In this document: positions 44,070-52,675 of the stretch, piece after piece
How positions within the stretch are numbered: position 1 is the stretch's first letter
Layout of the letters: the number at the start of each line of letters is the position of its first letter
DNA from: Bradyrhizobium guangzhouense
GTDB taxonomy: Bacteria > Pseudomonadota > Alphaproteobacteria > Rhizobiales > Xanthobacteraceae
Length of the DNA stretch: 64,000 nt
Assembly: GCF_004114955.1 (NCBI RefSeq)
Contig: NZ_CP030053.1
Span: 4,526,001-4,590,000 of the forward strand
Direction: 5' to 3'
Program-made: the position numbers and the translations under genes
Notes under the pieces: model-generated
Told to the model about the DNA's origin: nothing
The model's database searches: none
The model's input: only the letters and a program-made list of their open reading frames with translations

Positions 44070-44648
44070 TCACAGCTCTTCGAGGCGGCGCCAGCCATGC
44101 AGCACGCGGCGCTCCTGCGATGTGAATGCGAAGAAGCAGCCACCACCAGCAAGCTGATCATGAACGCGATCAATCGCCAAACCGGCGTAATGGCAGTACA
44201 GCAGGGTACCAACGCCACCGTGGCCGACGAAGAGCACATCGCCCGGCGTATCGCGGGCCAGTACATGCTCGACCTCGCCGACGACGCGTACCTGGGCGTC
44301 AACTGCCCGTTCCCAGCCGCGAACGCTGACCTGGGGTTGCCCGAAAAATTGATTGGCCACCTCCTCAAACTCGTCGGGGACGAGGAATCCGGTGGCCGAT
44401 CGATCGTTCTCGTGCATCGCCTCGCGCACCTCCACGTCGATCCCGAGCTTTGCCGCAATGATCTCGGCGGTCTCGATCGCCTTTTGCTCTCCGCTGGAAA
44501 TGACCTGCGCGGTACCCGACAACAGTCCCGTCGCCGTCACGGCTTCCGTGCGCGCCCTGCCGACCTCGCTCAGGCCCCAACGCGGAACCGGGATTGACGG
44601 ATCGATATTCACCTGAGGATGGGTCAGATAGCGTACGACATGCATCAT
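44070..44648 (-). CDS. Histidine phosphatase-family protein with variant first motif
   Basis: This 192-residue protein is related to the phosphoglycerate mutase-like histidine phosphatases. The usual LIRHGET near the N-terminus reads VVRYLTHPQV, so the probable phospho-acceptor is the His of THP, shifted by insertion. The second motif is SSGEQKAIETAEI, with Lys for the usual Arg. The acidic segment EAMHENDRSATGF and the C-terminal GHG motif (VLFVGHGGVGTLLY) are kept. Its role is unknown. It lies 54 bases after the ABC ATPase gene on the same strand and may be the end of that operon. Two adjacent ATGs (44648, 44645) could start it. Confidence 0.8.
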   Translation of the reverse strand: MMHVVRYLTHPQVNIDPSIPVPRWGLSEVGRARTEAVTATGLLSGTAQVISSGEQKAIETAEIIAAKLGIDVEVREAMHENDRSATGFLVPDEFEEVANQFFGQPQVSVRGWERAVDAQVRVVGEVEHVLARDTPGDVLFVGHGGVGTLLYCHYAGLAIDRVHDQLAGGGCFFAFTSQERRVLHGWRRLEEL

Positions 44649-44702
44649 GGCTGAACGACCCTGCCCTTACACCCGCCTGCAGCCGGCATCCCGTCGCCTT
44701 CC

Positions 44703-45791
44703 TCAGCGGGCTTCGGTCGCAACACGCAGGCCAGAGGCGTCGAAAACGTGAACATCGGGACTCGCGGCGACGAGTGCCACCCTCTCGCCGGGCACCGGCG
44801 TCTGACGGCCGCGGACCTCCGCCACGAACATCCTGCCGTCGCCGCGGCGCAGATAGGCGAACGAGGCCTCGCCAAGCCGTTCGACCAGCTCGACGACGCC
44901 TTCGGCGGCGAAAGCACCGGCTTCGCCCCGGACAAGATGCTCCGGGCGGACGCCGACCGTCAGCCTGTCGCCGACCTTCAGCGATGCCGCCGAAATGTCG
45001 AGGCTGCGAAACGCCGCACCGGTCACGCGGGCGCGTCCGCCCTCGATGCCTTCGACCTCGGCGTCGAAGAAGTTCATCGCAGGCGAGCCGATGAAGCCGG
45101 CCACGAACAGATTGGCGGGTTCATAATAGAGGTCGAGAGGCTTGCCGACCTGCTCGATGCAGCCCTTGTTCATCACGACGATGCGGTCGGCAAGCGTCAT
45201 CGCCTCGACCTGATCGTGCGTGACATAGACGATCGTCGATTTCAGCAACCTGTGCAGATTGGCGATCTCGACGCGGGTCGAGACACGCAAGGCTGCGTCG
45301 AGATTGGAGAGCGGCTCGTCGAACAGGAAAACAGCGGGCTCGCGCACGATCGCTCGGCCGATCGCGACACGCTGACGCTGACCGCCGGAAAGATCGCGCG
45401 GATAGCGCTCGAGCAGCTCCTCGAGCCGTAGCATGCGAGCCGCTTCCGTGACGCGTCGCTCGCGTTCGGTCGGCGGCACACCAGTGAACTTCAATCCGAA
45501 CGTCATGTTCTTGCGCACATTCATGTGCGGATACAGCGCGTAGGACTGGAAAACCATCGCGATACCACGCTCGGCAGGCGCGAGCGTATTGACGAGCTTG
45601 CCGGCGATATGGATGTCGCCACCCGATGCACCATCGAGCCCGGCAATCATCCGCAGCAGCGTCGACTTGCCGCAGCCCGAAGGGCCAACGAGAACGACGA
45701 ATTCGCCGTCCTCGATGCTCAGATTGACGTCGTTGAGCACCGTCGTTGCGCCATAACGCTTGTTGAGTTGCTCGATGCGCAGATTGGCCAT
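44703..45791 (-). CDS. UgpC/MsmX-type sugar ABC transporter ATPase
   Basis: This CUT1 importer ATPase has 362 residues. Walker A is GPSGCGKST at 36-44, the signature is DLSGGQRQRVAIGRAI and Walker B is VFLFDEPLSNLDAALR. The H-loop is YVTHDQVEAMTLAD, and a C-terminal TOBE regulatory domain covers about 240-360. It is the last ABC gene of a binding protein-permease-permease-ATPase operon. Given the nag/mur genes across the divergent promoter, the substrate is probably an amino sugar or a chito-/muro-oligosaccharide. Confidence 0.92.
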   Translation of the reverse strand: MANLRIEQLNKRYGATTVLNDVNLSIEDGEFVVLVGPSGCGKSTLLRMIAGLDGASGGDIHIAGKLVNTLAPAERGIAMVFQSYALYPHMNVRKNMTFGLKFTGVPPTERERRVTEAARMLRLEELLERYPRDLSGGQRQRVAIGRAIVREPAVFLFDEPLSNLDAALRVSTRVEIANLHRLLKSTIVYVTHDQVEAMTLADRIVVMNKGCIEQVGKPLDLYYEPANLFVAGFIGSPAMNFFDAEVEGIEGGRARVTGAAFRSLDISAASLKVGDRLTVGVRPEHLVRGEAGAFAAEGVVELVERLGEASFAYLRRGDGRMFVAEVRGRQTPVPGERVALVAASPDVHVFDASGLRVATEAR

Positions 45792-45800
45792 TCTGACAAC

Positions 45801-46634
45801 CTATTTGACTGCGCCGGAGGTGAGGCCTGCGATGAGTTGGCGCGAGAGGATGACGTAGATCACGACGACCGGCAGAATCGCCATCGACAGTGCGGCGAGC
45901 ACGGAATTCCAGTCGGTAATGTACTGGCCGAGAAACTGCTGCACGCCGAGCGTCACCGTATGGGTCGAATCGCTCGAGGTCAGGATCAACGGAAACCAGA
46001 GGTCGTTCCAGATCGGCACGATGGTGAAGACAGCGACCGTCGCAATGGCCGGGCGCAGCAGCGGGGCGACTACCTCGAAGAAGATGCGGGTTTCCGGCAC
46101 GCCGTCGCAGCGCGCGGCATCGCGCAGATCCTTCGGGATCTGTTGGATGAACTCGCTCAAGATGAAGATCGACATCGGCAGGCCCTGCGCGACATAGACC
46201 AGGACCAGGGCCGTCAGCGTGTCGTTGAGCCCGGCGGATCGCATCATGTTGAGGATTGCGACCGAGCCAAGCCGGATCGGCACCATGATGCCGATCGACA
46301 GGAACAACGCCAGCGCCGTCGAACCACGGAAGCGGTACTCGGTGAGCGCCCAGGCCGCCATTGCCCCGAACAGCAGGACGAGCGCCATGCTGACGAGGGT
46401 CACGATCAGCGAATTCGAATAGTACAGGAGGATATGCGAGGAGCGGAACACCTTCTCGTAGCCGATCAGGCTGAAGGTCGATGCATCCGGCGGCGCGAGC
46501 GGGCTGCCGAAGATGGCGCTGCGCACCTTGAACGAATTCATCACGACGAGCAGGATCGGCCCTACCGCCAGAAGACTGTAGGCGATCAGGACGAGGTGGA
46601 CACCGATGCTCCTTGCGCGCTGATCCCTGGTCAT
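45801..46634 (-). CDS. CUT1 sugar ABC permease (MalG-like)
   Basis: This inner-membrane permease has 277 residues and six membrane segments. The EAA coupling loop reads DAARCDGVPETRIFFEVVAPLLRPAIATVAVF. The N-terminus (LVLIAYSLLAVGPILLVVMNSFK) and the C-terminus ending RQLIAGLTSGAVK are typical of MalG/LacG-type subunits. It lies nine bases downstream of the other permease gene and nine bases upstream of the ATPase gene. Confidence 0.92.
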   Translation of the reverse strand: MTRDQRARSIGVHLVLIAYSLLAVGPILLVVMNSFKVRSAIFGSPLAPPDASTFSLIGYEKVFRSSHILLYYSNSLIVTLVSMALVLLFGAMAAWALTEYRFRGSTALALFLSIGIMVPIRLGSVAILNMMRSAGLNDTLTALVLVYVAQGLPMSIFILSEFIQQIPKDLRDAARCDGVPETRIFFEVVAPLLRPAIATVAVFTIVPIWNDLWFPLILTSSDSTHTVTLGVQQFLGQYITDWNSVLAALSMAILPVVVIYVILSRQLIAGLTSGAVK

Positions 46635-46643
46635 GCCTCCCCC

Positions 46644-47594
46644 TCAGAAAGCGTAACGGCGGATGCGCCGTTGCACGAGGAAGAGATAGAGGCAGAGACC
46701 GAGAAGGATGATGAAAAACATCACGGTCGCGACCGCAGCGCCCATGGTCGGGTTGCCGAGTTGAAGCTGATTGCCGAAGAAGGTGCGGTAGAAAAACGTG
46801 CCGAGGATGTCGGTGGCGAAATTCGGCCCGGCAAGCGCGCCCTTGACCGAGTAGATCAGATCGAAAGCGTTGAAGTTGGCGACGAAGGTCAGGACCGAGA
46901 CCAGGCTGATCGTCGGCAGCACGAGCGGCAGCTTGATGTGGAAGAAGATGCGGAACTGCCCAAGCCCATCGACGCGCGCCGCGTCGATCAATTCTTCGGG
47001 GATGTTGAGCAATGCGGCATAGACCAACATCATCGGGATGCCGACGAATTGCCAGACCGAAATGAGGGACAGGGTGACGAGCGCGCTCGATTCGAGCCCC
47101 AGCCACGGAGCAAACAGCGAGCCCAATCCGACCGCCTTCAGGGCGCCGGAGGCTACGCCCCAGAGCGGCGACAGGATCAAATTCCAGGAGAAGCCGACAA
47201 TGACGACCGACAGCATCGTCGGGAGAAACATCACGGTGCGATAAAAGCCCTTGAGCCTCACGCGGGGCAGGCTGAGCAGTCCGGCGAGCGCAATCCCGAC
47301 CGGGTTCTGCACGCACATATGCACGACGAAGAATATCAGATTGTTGCCGAGGGCATTCCAGAATGGCTTCGACCAGAGCGCATCACCGAGCAGCGTCGCG
47401 AAATTGGCGAGGCCGACGAAAGATCGGGCTCCGGACGGATCGCTGGTGTAGGTCGAGAGCGCCATCGTCGCGACCAGCGGATAGATCGAAAACAGACTGT
47501 AGATCACGACCGCCGGCCCAAGAAAGAACAGCAAAAGGCCCGCGAGCTTGGCGCGGGGCATCTGGGCGGTGACGTGCGAGATCGGTTCAGCCAT
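46644..47594 (-). CDS. CUT1 sugar ABC permease (MalF-like)
   Basis: This inner-membrane permease has about 316 residues. The first membrane segment is GLLLFFLGPAVVIYSLFSIYPLV, and the EAA loop is DAARVDGLGQFRIFFHIKLPLVLPTISLV. The ATG at 47594 is chosen because sequence before it has no homology, although the ribosome-binding site is weak; the ATG at 47561 is an alternative. It is separated from the binding-protein gene by 132 bases that hold a strong hairpin. Confidence 0.9.
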   Translation of the reverse strand: MAEPISHVTAQMPRAKLAGLLLFFLGPAVVIYSLFSIYPLVATMALSTYTSDPSGARSFVGLANFATLLGDALWSKPFWNALGNNLIFFVVHMCVQNPVGIALAGLLSLPRVRLKGFYRTVMFLPTMLSVVIVGFSWNLILSPLWGVASGALKAVGLGSLFAPWLGLESSALVTLSLISVWQFVGIPMMLVYAALLNIPEELIDAARVDGLGQFRIFFHIKLPLVLPTISLVSVLTFVANFNAFDLIYSVKGALAGPNFATDILGTFFYRTFFGNQLQLGNPTMGAAVATVMFFIILLGLCLYLFLVQRRIRRYAF

Positions 47595-47689
47595 GAGGGG
47601 AAAAGAACAAACCTGACATGCGTTATCGCCGCTGTGTGCTCGTGCCATCCCCTGGCGGAGCCTGCAGCAACTATCGACCGAGGACAGTT

Positions 47690-47715
47690 CCTCTCCCCGC
47701 GAGCGCGGGGAGAGG
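47690..47715 (-). other. Strong hairpin between binding-protein and permease genes
   Basis: CCTCTCCCCGCG (47690-47701) pairs perfectly with CGCGGGGAGAGG (47704-47715) around a two-base centre. It lies 11 bases after the stop of the binding-protein gene. I recall CTCTCCCCGC/GCGGGGAGAG hairpins as a common small palindromic intergenic repeat in rhizobia and relatives. Here it would stabilise the upstream message or partly terminate transcription, lowering permease relative to binding protein. Confidence 0.65.
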
Positions 47716-47726
47716 GAGATCTGAAT

Positions 47727-48989
47727 TCACTTGGCGGGCTTGTACCACTTGTCGAGGCCGTCCTGGAGCTGCTTGCCGGCGGCCTCGGGCGTCAGCTTGC
47801 CGTTGACCACCTGCGCGGACACGTTCCAGAGCTCGTTTTCGAGATTCGGCGTACCCCGCGACAGGATCTGATACGAATTGCGGATCGTCGACTTGCAGGT
47901 CTGCCGCCATCCGACCATCGTCGCAGCAACGTCGTCCTCGACCTTCACCGGAGTCTTGGCGAGAGGGAAGAAGCCGGGAAGCGCGTTGGCATAGATCGTT
48001 GCGAATTCCGGCGTCGTCAGCCATTCCAGGAATTTCTTGGCATCCTCCTTGTTCTTCGAGGCTGCGTTGATGCCCATCGCGATGTCGGTGTGATCGGAGA
48101 TGTAGCAATCCGTCGTGCCGGCAGGCTGCGGCGGCGGGAACGCACCCATGGCGAATTTCGCCTGGCCCCGGAATGTCGAGATGTCCCACGAGCCGGCTGC
48201 ATAGATCGCGCCCTTGCCGAGCGAGAACAGGTTCTGACTGTCGGCGTAGGTCTGTGCCTGGAATCCCGACCCGAGATACGGCGCCCAGCTTGCGATCTCC
48301 TTGAAGGCCGCGACATATTGCGGGTCGGTGAGCTTTTCCTTGCCCGCAATCAGATTGGCCCTCCCCGTCTCGCCTTTCCAGTAGTCGGGGCCGATGTTCT
48401 GGAAGCCCATGGTTGCGGCCTCCCATTGGTCGGCCGTGCCCATCACCAGCGGGACATAGGTCCCGTCCTTCTTGAACTTTTCGAGCACGGCGTGCAATTC
48501 GTCGAGCGTCTTCGGCTCGGTCACGCCGACCTTGGCAAAGGCTTCCTTGTTGTAGATGAATCCGGCGATGACGGAGGCCATCGGAACACAGAAAGTGGTC
48601 TTGCCGTCGTCGGTTTGCCACGCGGCCTTTGCGACATCGGAGAAATTGTCCATGCCCTTGATGCCGTCGACGCTGTCGAGCTGATGCTTCTGATAGAGCG
48701 CGAGCGAGGCGTCGAACGGACGGCAAGTGATGAGGTCGCCGGCAGTCCCGCCATCGAGCCGCGCATTGAGGGCAGCGTTGTATTCCTTGGGCGCCGAGGG
48801 GGCGAATTCGATCTTGATGTCAGGATAGTGCTTGTTGAAGGCGGGAATGATCTTGGAGTTCCAGATATCGGCGTCGTCATTGCGCCAGCTCTCGATCTTC
48901 AATGAGCCCGCCTCGGCCGACGCCAGCCCCGTGAGCAACGCCAACGCGGCAACCTCAGCTCCCAATGCGGCCTTGAATGTCCGTCTCAT
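47727..48989 (-). CDS. Periplasmic sugar-binding protein (CUT1, SBP_bac_1 type)
   Basis: This extracellular solute-binding protein has 420 residues and a signal peptide ending near ASAEA (residue 27). The mature start LKIESWRNDDADIWNSKIIPAFNKHYPDIKIEF and the segment YNAALNARLDGGTAGDLITC are typical of family 1 binding proteins for oligosaccharides. Its start is one base after the stop of the murQ-like gene, so etherase, binding protein, permeases and ATPase form one unit. Confidence 0.92.
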   Translation of the reverse strand: MRRTFKAALGAEVAALALLTGLASAEAGSLKIESWRNDDADIWNSKIIPAFNKHYPDIKIEFAPSAPKEYNAALNARLDGGTAGDLITCRPFDASLALYQKHQLDSVDGIKGMDNFSDVAKAAWQTDDGKTTFCVPMASVIAGFIYNKEAFAKVGVTEPKTLDELHAVLEKFKKDGTYVPLVMGTADQWEAATMGFQNIGPDYWKGETGRANLIAGKEKLTDPQYVAAFKEIASWAPYLGSGFQAQTYADSQNLFSLGKGAIYAAGSWDISTFRGQAKFAMGAFPPPQPAGTTDCYISDHTDIAMGINAASKNKEDAKKFLEWLTTPEFATIYANALPGFFPLAKTPVKVEDDVAATMVGWRQTCKSTIRNSYQILSRGTPNLENELWNVSAQVVNGKLTPEAAGKQLQDGLDKWYKPAK

Positions 48990-48990
48990 G

Positions 48991-49947
48991 CTACGCTCCC
49001 TTGTTCGGGCCTTCGCCCCTGATTCCGCTACCCCTTGCGCGGCGCAGCGCGCCGTCTATGCGGCCTTCCGCAGCAGCGAGCCAGCCGACGGCTTCACTCA
49101 TGCTGGGGATGCCGCACGCAATCAACACCGCCGGCTTGACGTCGCCGCCGGCCTCACGCAACGCCGCCGCCGCCTTGGCATCACTGACATCAGCGATCGT
49201 TGCGACGATCCCGTGCGCCCGCTCGCGCAACTTGGCGTTATCGGCCTTCAGATTGACCATGAGCCCCTGATGGATGTGACCGAGCTCAAGTCCCATCAAT
49301 GACGAGAGCATGCCGAGCGCGGCCTTCTGCGCAGCTCCGGCCGCGAGTCGCGTCGAGCCGCGCAGCGCCTCCTCCCCGCTTTCGAGCAGGATTGGAGCGT
49401 CGGCCAGAGCGAGCAATTGCGAGGCAGGACGGTGCGCGATGCCAATGACGAAGGCGCCGCGGCGACGCGCCTCTGCAGCCGCGGCGACGGTGAACGGCGT
49501 CGAGCCGCTCGCCGAGACAGCGATCACGGCGTCGCCGGAGAGATCACCGAGTTCGACGATCGAACGCGCACCGGCTGCAGCATCATCCTCCGCCGCGCTG
49601 TCGATGCGAAATGGCTCGGCAGTCCCGCCGGGCAAGACGATCGCGATGCGGCTCTGGTCAAGGCCGAACGTACCGGGAAGCTCGGCAGCATCTTCGGCCG
49701 CCGCAAGGCCCGAAGATCCCGCACCGGCATAGACCAGACGTCCGCCGGCTCGCCAAATGGCGGCGAGCCGAAGGGCTGCCGCACGGATGTCGCTGGTGAC
49801 AGCCGCGACCGAAGCAATCGCTCGGCGGTAGGAGACGAGCACCGCGTCGGCAAACATCGCCTCATCGGTCGTCACGACGTCGGCGGTGTCGTCGCACCTC
49901 TCTCCGCCCGTCTCTCCACTCGGCAGTACCGGCATCGTGAATACCAA
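48991..49947 (-). CDS. murQ: MurQ-like N-acetylmuramic acid 6-phosphate etherase
   Basis: This SIS-domain protein has 318 residues. MurQ cleaves the lactyl ether of MurNAc-6-P to give GlcNAc-6-P and lactate. Recognisable motifs are GGRLVYAGAGSSGLAAAEDAAELPGTFG, AVSASGSTPF, EEALRGSTRLAAGAAQKAALGML and MVNLKADNAKLRERA. The Glu of DAAEL and the Glu of SAAEDD are 31 residues apart, the same spacing as the two catalytic glutamates reported for E. coli MurQ (recalled, not aligned). The TTG at 49947 has AGAGG eight bases upstream; an ATG at 49935 lacks one. Divergent from the kinase gene. A glucokinase-regulator-like SIS protein is the alternative. Confidence 0.82.
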   Translation of the reverse strand: MVFTMPVLPSGETGGERCDDTADVVTTDEAMFADAVLVSYRRAIASVAAVTSDIRAAALRLAAIWRAGGRLVYAGAGSSGLAAAEDAAELPGTFGLDQSRIAIVLPGGTAEPFRIDSAAEDDAAAGARSIVELGDLSGDAVIAVSASGSTPFTVAAAAEARRRGAFVIGIAHRPASQLLALADAPILLESGEEALRGSTRLAAGAAQKAALGMLSSLMGLELGHIHQGLMVNLKADNAKLRERAHGIVATIADVSDAKAAAALREAGGDVKPAVLIACGIPSMSEAVGWLAAAEGRIDGALRRARGSGIRGEGPNKGA

Positions 49948-50028
49948 TGGTAGATACCTCTTGTATTCGTTTTAGACACGTGACATACCACTTGTCTAGA
50001 GGCGTTAAGAATTTTTTTAGGAGGCCCC
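49948..50028. promoter_or_regulatory. Divergent murQ/nagK control region with DasR/NagR-like site
   Basis: This is the 81-base space between two divergent TTG starts. ACTTGTCTAGA at 49990-50000 differs by one base from the left half and centre of the amino-sugar GntR/HutC operator (ACTGGTCTAGACCACT type) known for DasR and NagR-like regulators. A second palindrome, TACCAATGGTA, lies at 49943-49953 and overlaps the murQ start codon. The GntR gene two positions downstream is the obvious candidate binder. Confidence 0.5.
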
Positions 50029-50901
50029 TTGGCGACAGCCCGGTTCTTTCTCGGAGTAGACGGCGGCGCCACCAGTTGCCGCGCGAGACTGCGGGACGCG
50101 TCGGGCCGCGAACTCGGGCGCGCCGTGGGGCCGGCTTCGAACATCTATCTCGACTTCGACGAAGCGATGCGGGTCGTGCGCGAAACCATCGAATCCGCAA
50201 TGACTGCCGGCGCGCCACGCCAGGAGATCGCCCTCGGCCTGAGCCTTGCCGGACTCTCTGACCACAATGAAGCCGAGCGTGTCTCCGCCGCCCTGCCCGG
50301 CTTCGCGCAGATCGTCGCCGTCAATGATGCGGTCGCCGCTTGCGTCGGAGCCAACGGCGTCGGCGATGGTGGCCTGATCATCGCGGGCACGGGCTCGGCG
50401 GGAATCGCTCGCGTGGGCGCGCGAACGACGATCATCGGCGGACGCGGCTTCTGGCTGGGCGACGACGGATCCGCCGCGCGGCTCGGCGAATCGGCGCTAC
50501 GCGCGACGCTGCGTGCGATCGATGGCCTGGAGCCGATGAGCGGACTGGCACAAGCACTCGGTCGACATTTCGATGACGATCCGTTGCGGATGAGCCGCTG
50601 GGCAGCGGAAGCCAGACCCAGAGACTACGGCGCCTTCGCACCGCAGATCCTCGACGTCGCAAGGTCCGGAGACATGCGCGCGTGCGAAATCGTCGGAGAA
50701 GCAGCCCTCGCGATCGCAGCGCTCGCGAACGCGCTGAACGCGCTCGGCGCCCAGCGCATTGCGCTGGCGGGCGGCTTCGGCGAGCCCTTGCGCCCCTTCC
50801 TGCCGCCTGACGTGGCCAATCGCCTTGCCCGGCCGCGGCGCGACGCCGTCGACGGCGCGATCCTTCTTGCCGGCGGCACGCTCGCGGAGGACGCGGCATG
50901 A
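50029..50901 (+). CDS. BadF/BadG/BcrA/BcrD-type amino-sugar kinase (GlcNAc/MurNAc kinase-like)
   Basis: This ASKHA-fold kinase has 290 residues. The N-terminal phosphate-1 motif FLGVDGGATSCRARL, the segment IIAGTGSAGIAR and GGRGFWLGDDGSAARLG are the hallmarks of the GlcNAc-kinase-like members of this family. It would phosphorylate the imported amino sugar at O6 to feed MurQ and NagA. The TTG at 50029 follows AGGAGG by four bases; homology starts at once, so the unusual start is accepted. It overlaps the GntR gene by four bases. Confidence 0.85.
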   Translation: MATARFFLGVDGGATSCRARLRDASGRELGRAVGPASNIYLDFDEAMRVVRETIESAMTAGAPRQEIALGLSLAGLSDHNEAERVSAALPGFAQIVAVNDAVAACVGANGVGDGGLIIAGTGSAGIARVGARTTIIGGRGFWLGDDGSAARLGESALRATLRAIDGLEPMSGLAQALGRHFDDDPLRMSRWAAEARPRDYGAFAPQILDVARSGDMRACEIVGEAALAIAALANALNALGAQRIALAGGFGEPLRPFLPPDVANRLARPRRDAVDGAILLAGGTLAEDAA

Positions 50902-51653
50902 CGATGACGGTCGAGACGGCGCCGGGCCAAAAGCTCTATCGTGCCGTGGTCGATGCGCTCAGGCGCGAGATCGAAACCGGACGCTTCGCGGAAACGCAAC
51001 TGCTTCCGGCCGAGCGCGTATTGTGCGAGCTGCTCGAGGTATCGCGCACCACGCTGCGAAAGGCGATCGCTGATCTGATCGCCGAAGGCGTGCTGTTTCA
51101 CCGCCACGGCGCCGGCACCTTCATCCATCGCGCGACACCCCGCGTCGAGCAGCCCTCCTCGCGCCTGACCAGCTTCACCGAAGACATGCGGCTGCGTGGA
51201 CTGGTGGCGAGCTCGCGCGAGCTCGAGCGCGGCGTATTCCTGCCGACGCCGGAAGAGGCGATGATGCTCGGCGTACGACCGAACGACCGCGTGTTCCGGC
51301 TCGGACGCCTGCGCCTGGCCGATGGTTCGCCGATGGCAATCGAACGCGCCGCCGTGCCGATACGCTTTCTTCCTGAACAGGATTCGGTGGGCGACTCGCT
51401 CTACGAGGCGCTCTCCGCAAAGGGCTTCAGGCCGACCCGGGGCCTGCAGCGCTTGCGTGCGACCCTGCTCGATCATGCGGATGCCGAACTGTTGGGCGTC
51501 GCGCCTGACAGCCCCGCGCTCTACATCCAGCGCATCGCCTACCTCGCCGACGGAGCCTGCGTCGAGTTCACGAAGTCCTGGTATCGCGCCGACGCCTATG
51601 ACTTCGTCTCCGAGCTCACGCTGTCGCCCCCGGCCCGAAAGACGCACCGATGA
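50898..51653 (+). CDS. GntR/HutC-family regulator of amino-sugar genes
   Basis: This 251-residue regulator has an N-terminal winged helix (YRAVVDALRREIETGRFAETQLLPAERVLCELLEVSRTTLRKAIADL, about 14-62) and a C-terminal UTRA ligand domain (SFTEDMRLRGL, RLRLADGSPMAIERAAVP, FTKSWYRADAYDF). UTRA regulators of this branch (NagR, DasR) sense glucosamine- or GlcNAc-6-phosphate. It is embedded in the kinase-deaminase-nagA operon by ATGA overlaps and probably acts at the 49948-50028 region. Confidence 0.9.
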   Translation: MTMTVETAPGQKLYRAVVDALRREIETGRFAETQLLPAERVLCELLEVSRTTLRKAIADLIAEGVLFHRHGAGTFIHRATPRVEQPSSRLTSFTEDMRLRGLVASSRELERGVFLPTPEEAMMLGVRPNDRVFRLGRLRLADGSPMAIERAAVPIRFLPEQDSVGDSLYEALSAKGFRPTRGLQRLRATLLDHADAELLGVAPDSPALYIQRIAYLADGACVEFTKSWYRADAYDFVSELTLSPPARKTHR

Positions 51654-52675
51654 CGACACACATGCTTCAGGAGATCGGCGAGGCAGGTGAAGCGACGGCG
51701 CGCCAGCTCGGTCAGAATGCGGAGCGGCTGGCTGACCTCGGCGCGCGTCTGCGCGCCCTCGATCCGCCGCTCGTCGCAACCATCGGTCGCGGCTCGTCGG
51801 ATTGCTGCGCGCTCTATCTGAAATATCTCGTCGAGATTCTTTCAGGAGTGCCGTGTGCGTCGATCGGCCCCTCGATTGCGACGCTTTACCGGACGCCGAT
51901 GCGGCTCAAAGGCAGCGTGTCCGTCGCGATCTCGCAATCAGGACGCAGCCCTGACATCGTGGAAATGCAGCGTGCGGCACGCAGCGGCGGTGCGCTGGCC
52001 CTCGCATTGGTCAACGACGTGGCCTCGCCGCTCGCGCAAGAGGCCGAAATCCTGCTGCCACTCTGCGCCGGCACGGAACGTTCCGTCGCCGCGACCAAAT
52101 CGATGGTGGCCGGTCTCGTCGCCGGGGCAAGCCTCGTCGCGGCGTGGCGCGAGGATCGGCCGCTCGCAGACGCCCTCGCCGGCCTGCCGGACGTTCTCCG
52201 CGGCCAGGTAGCGCCGCCGCCCGCGATGATGCTGGAGAGACTTGCAAGTGCCCGCAGCGCTTTCGTGCTCGGCCGCGGCGCGACGCTTGCGATCGCCGCG
52301 GAAGCAGCACTCAAGCTCAAGGAAACGTGCGCGATTCACGCCGAGGCCTACTCCGCGGCCGAGGTGCTGCACGGCCCGGCCGAGCTTGTAACTTCGGGCT
52401 TCCCCGTCATCGCCTTCCTGCCGTCCGACCCGGCGCGCGAAGGCATGCTGCCGGCGCTCAACGCGCTGGCCGATGCCGGCGCGACGGTGATCGCAATCGA
52501 AGCGGGCGGCGACGACGAGCCGGATCGTCTCGCGACGGCGCGGGTCGAGGCGTCCCTGTTGGAGCCCATCGTCATGATCCATCGCTTCTACCGGCTTGCC
52601 GAAGCGCTTGCGCTCCGGCTCGGGCGCGATCCCGACCGCCCGCGCAATCTGAGGAAGGTGACGGAGACCGTGTGA
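51650..52675 (+). CDS. SIS-domain aminosugar-phosphate deaminase/isomerase (NagB-II/AgaS-like)
   Basis: This 341-residue protein has two SIS domains, homologous to the isomerase half of glucosamine-6-phosphate synthase but without the glutaminase domain. Key segments are GRGSSDCCALYLKYLVE, ISQSGRSPDIVEMQ, AGTERSVAATKS, LGRGATLAIAAEAALKLKETCAIHAEA and AEVLHGPAELV. Such stand-alone proteins act as glucosamine-6-P deaminases, giving fructose-6-P and ammonia, and would follow NagA. It overlaps the GntR gene upstream and nagA downstream (TGATG). Confidence 0.87.
   Translation: MTTHMLQEIGEAGEATARQLGQNAERLADLGARLRALDPPLVATIGRGSSDCCALYLKYLVEILSGVPCASIGPSIATLYRTPMRLKGSVSVAISQSGRSPDIVEMQRAARSGGALALALVNDVASPLAQEAEILLPLCAGTERSVAATKSMVAGLVAGASLVAAWREDRPLADALAGLPDVLRGQVAPPPAMMLERLASARSAFVLGRGATLAIAAEAALKLKETCAIHAEAYSAAEVLHGPAELVTSGFPVIAFLPSDPAREGMLPALNALADAGATVIAIEAGGDDEPDRLATARVEASLLEPIVMIHRFYRLAEALALRLGRDPDRPRNLRKVTETV

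Noticed and set aside
45525..48905. 1126-codon plus-strand open frame across the amino-sugar ABC operon
   Set aside because: It lies antisense to four well-supported transporter genes, has a low-complexity charged composition and no recognisable domain.
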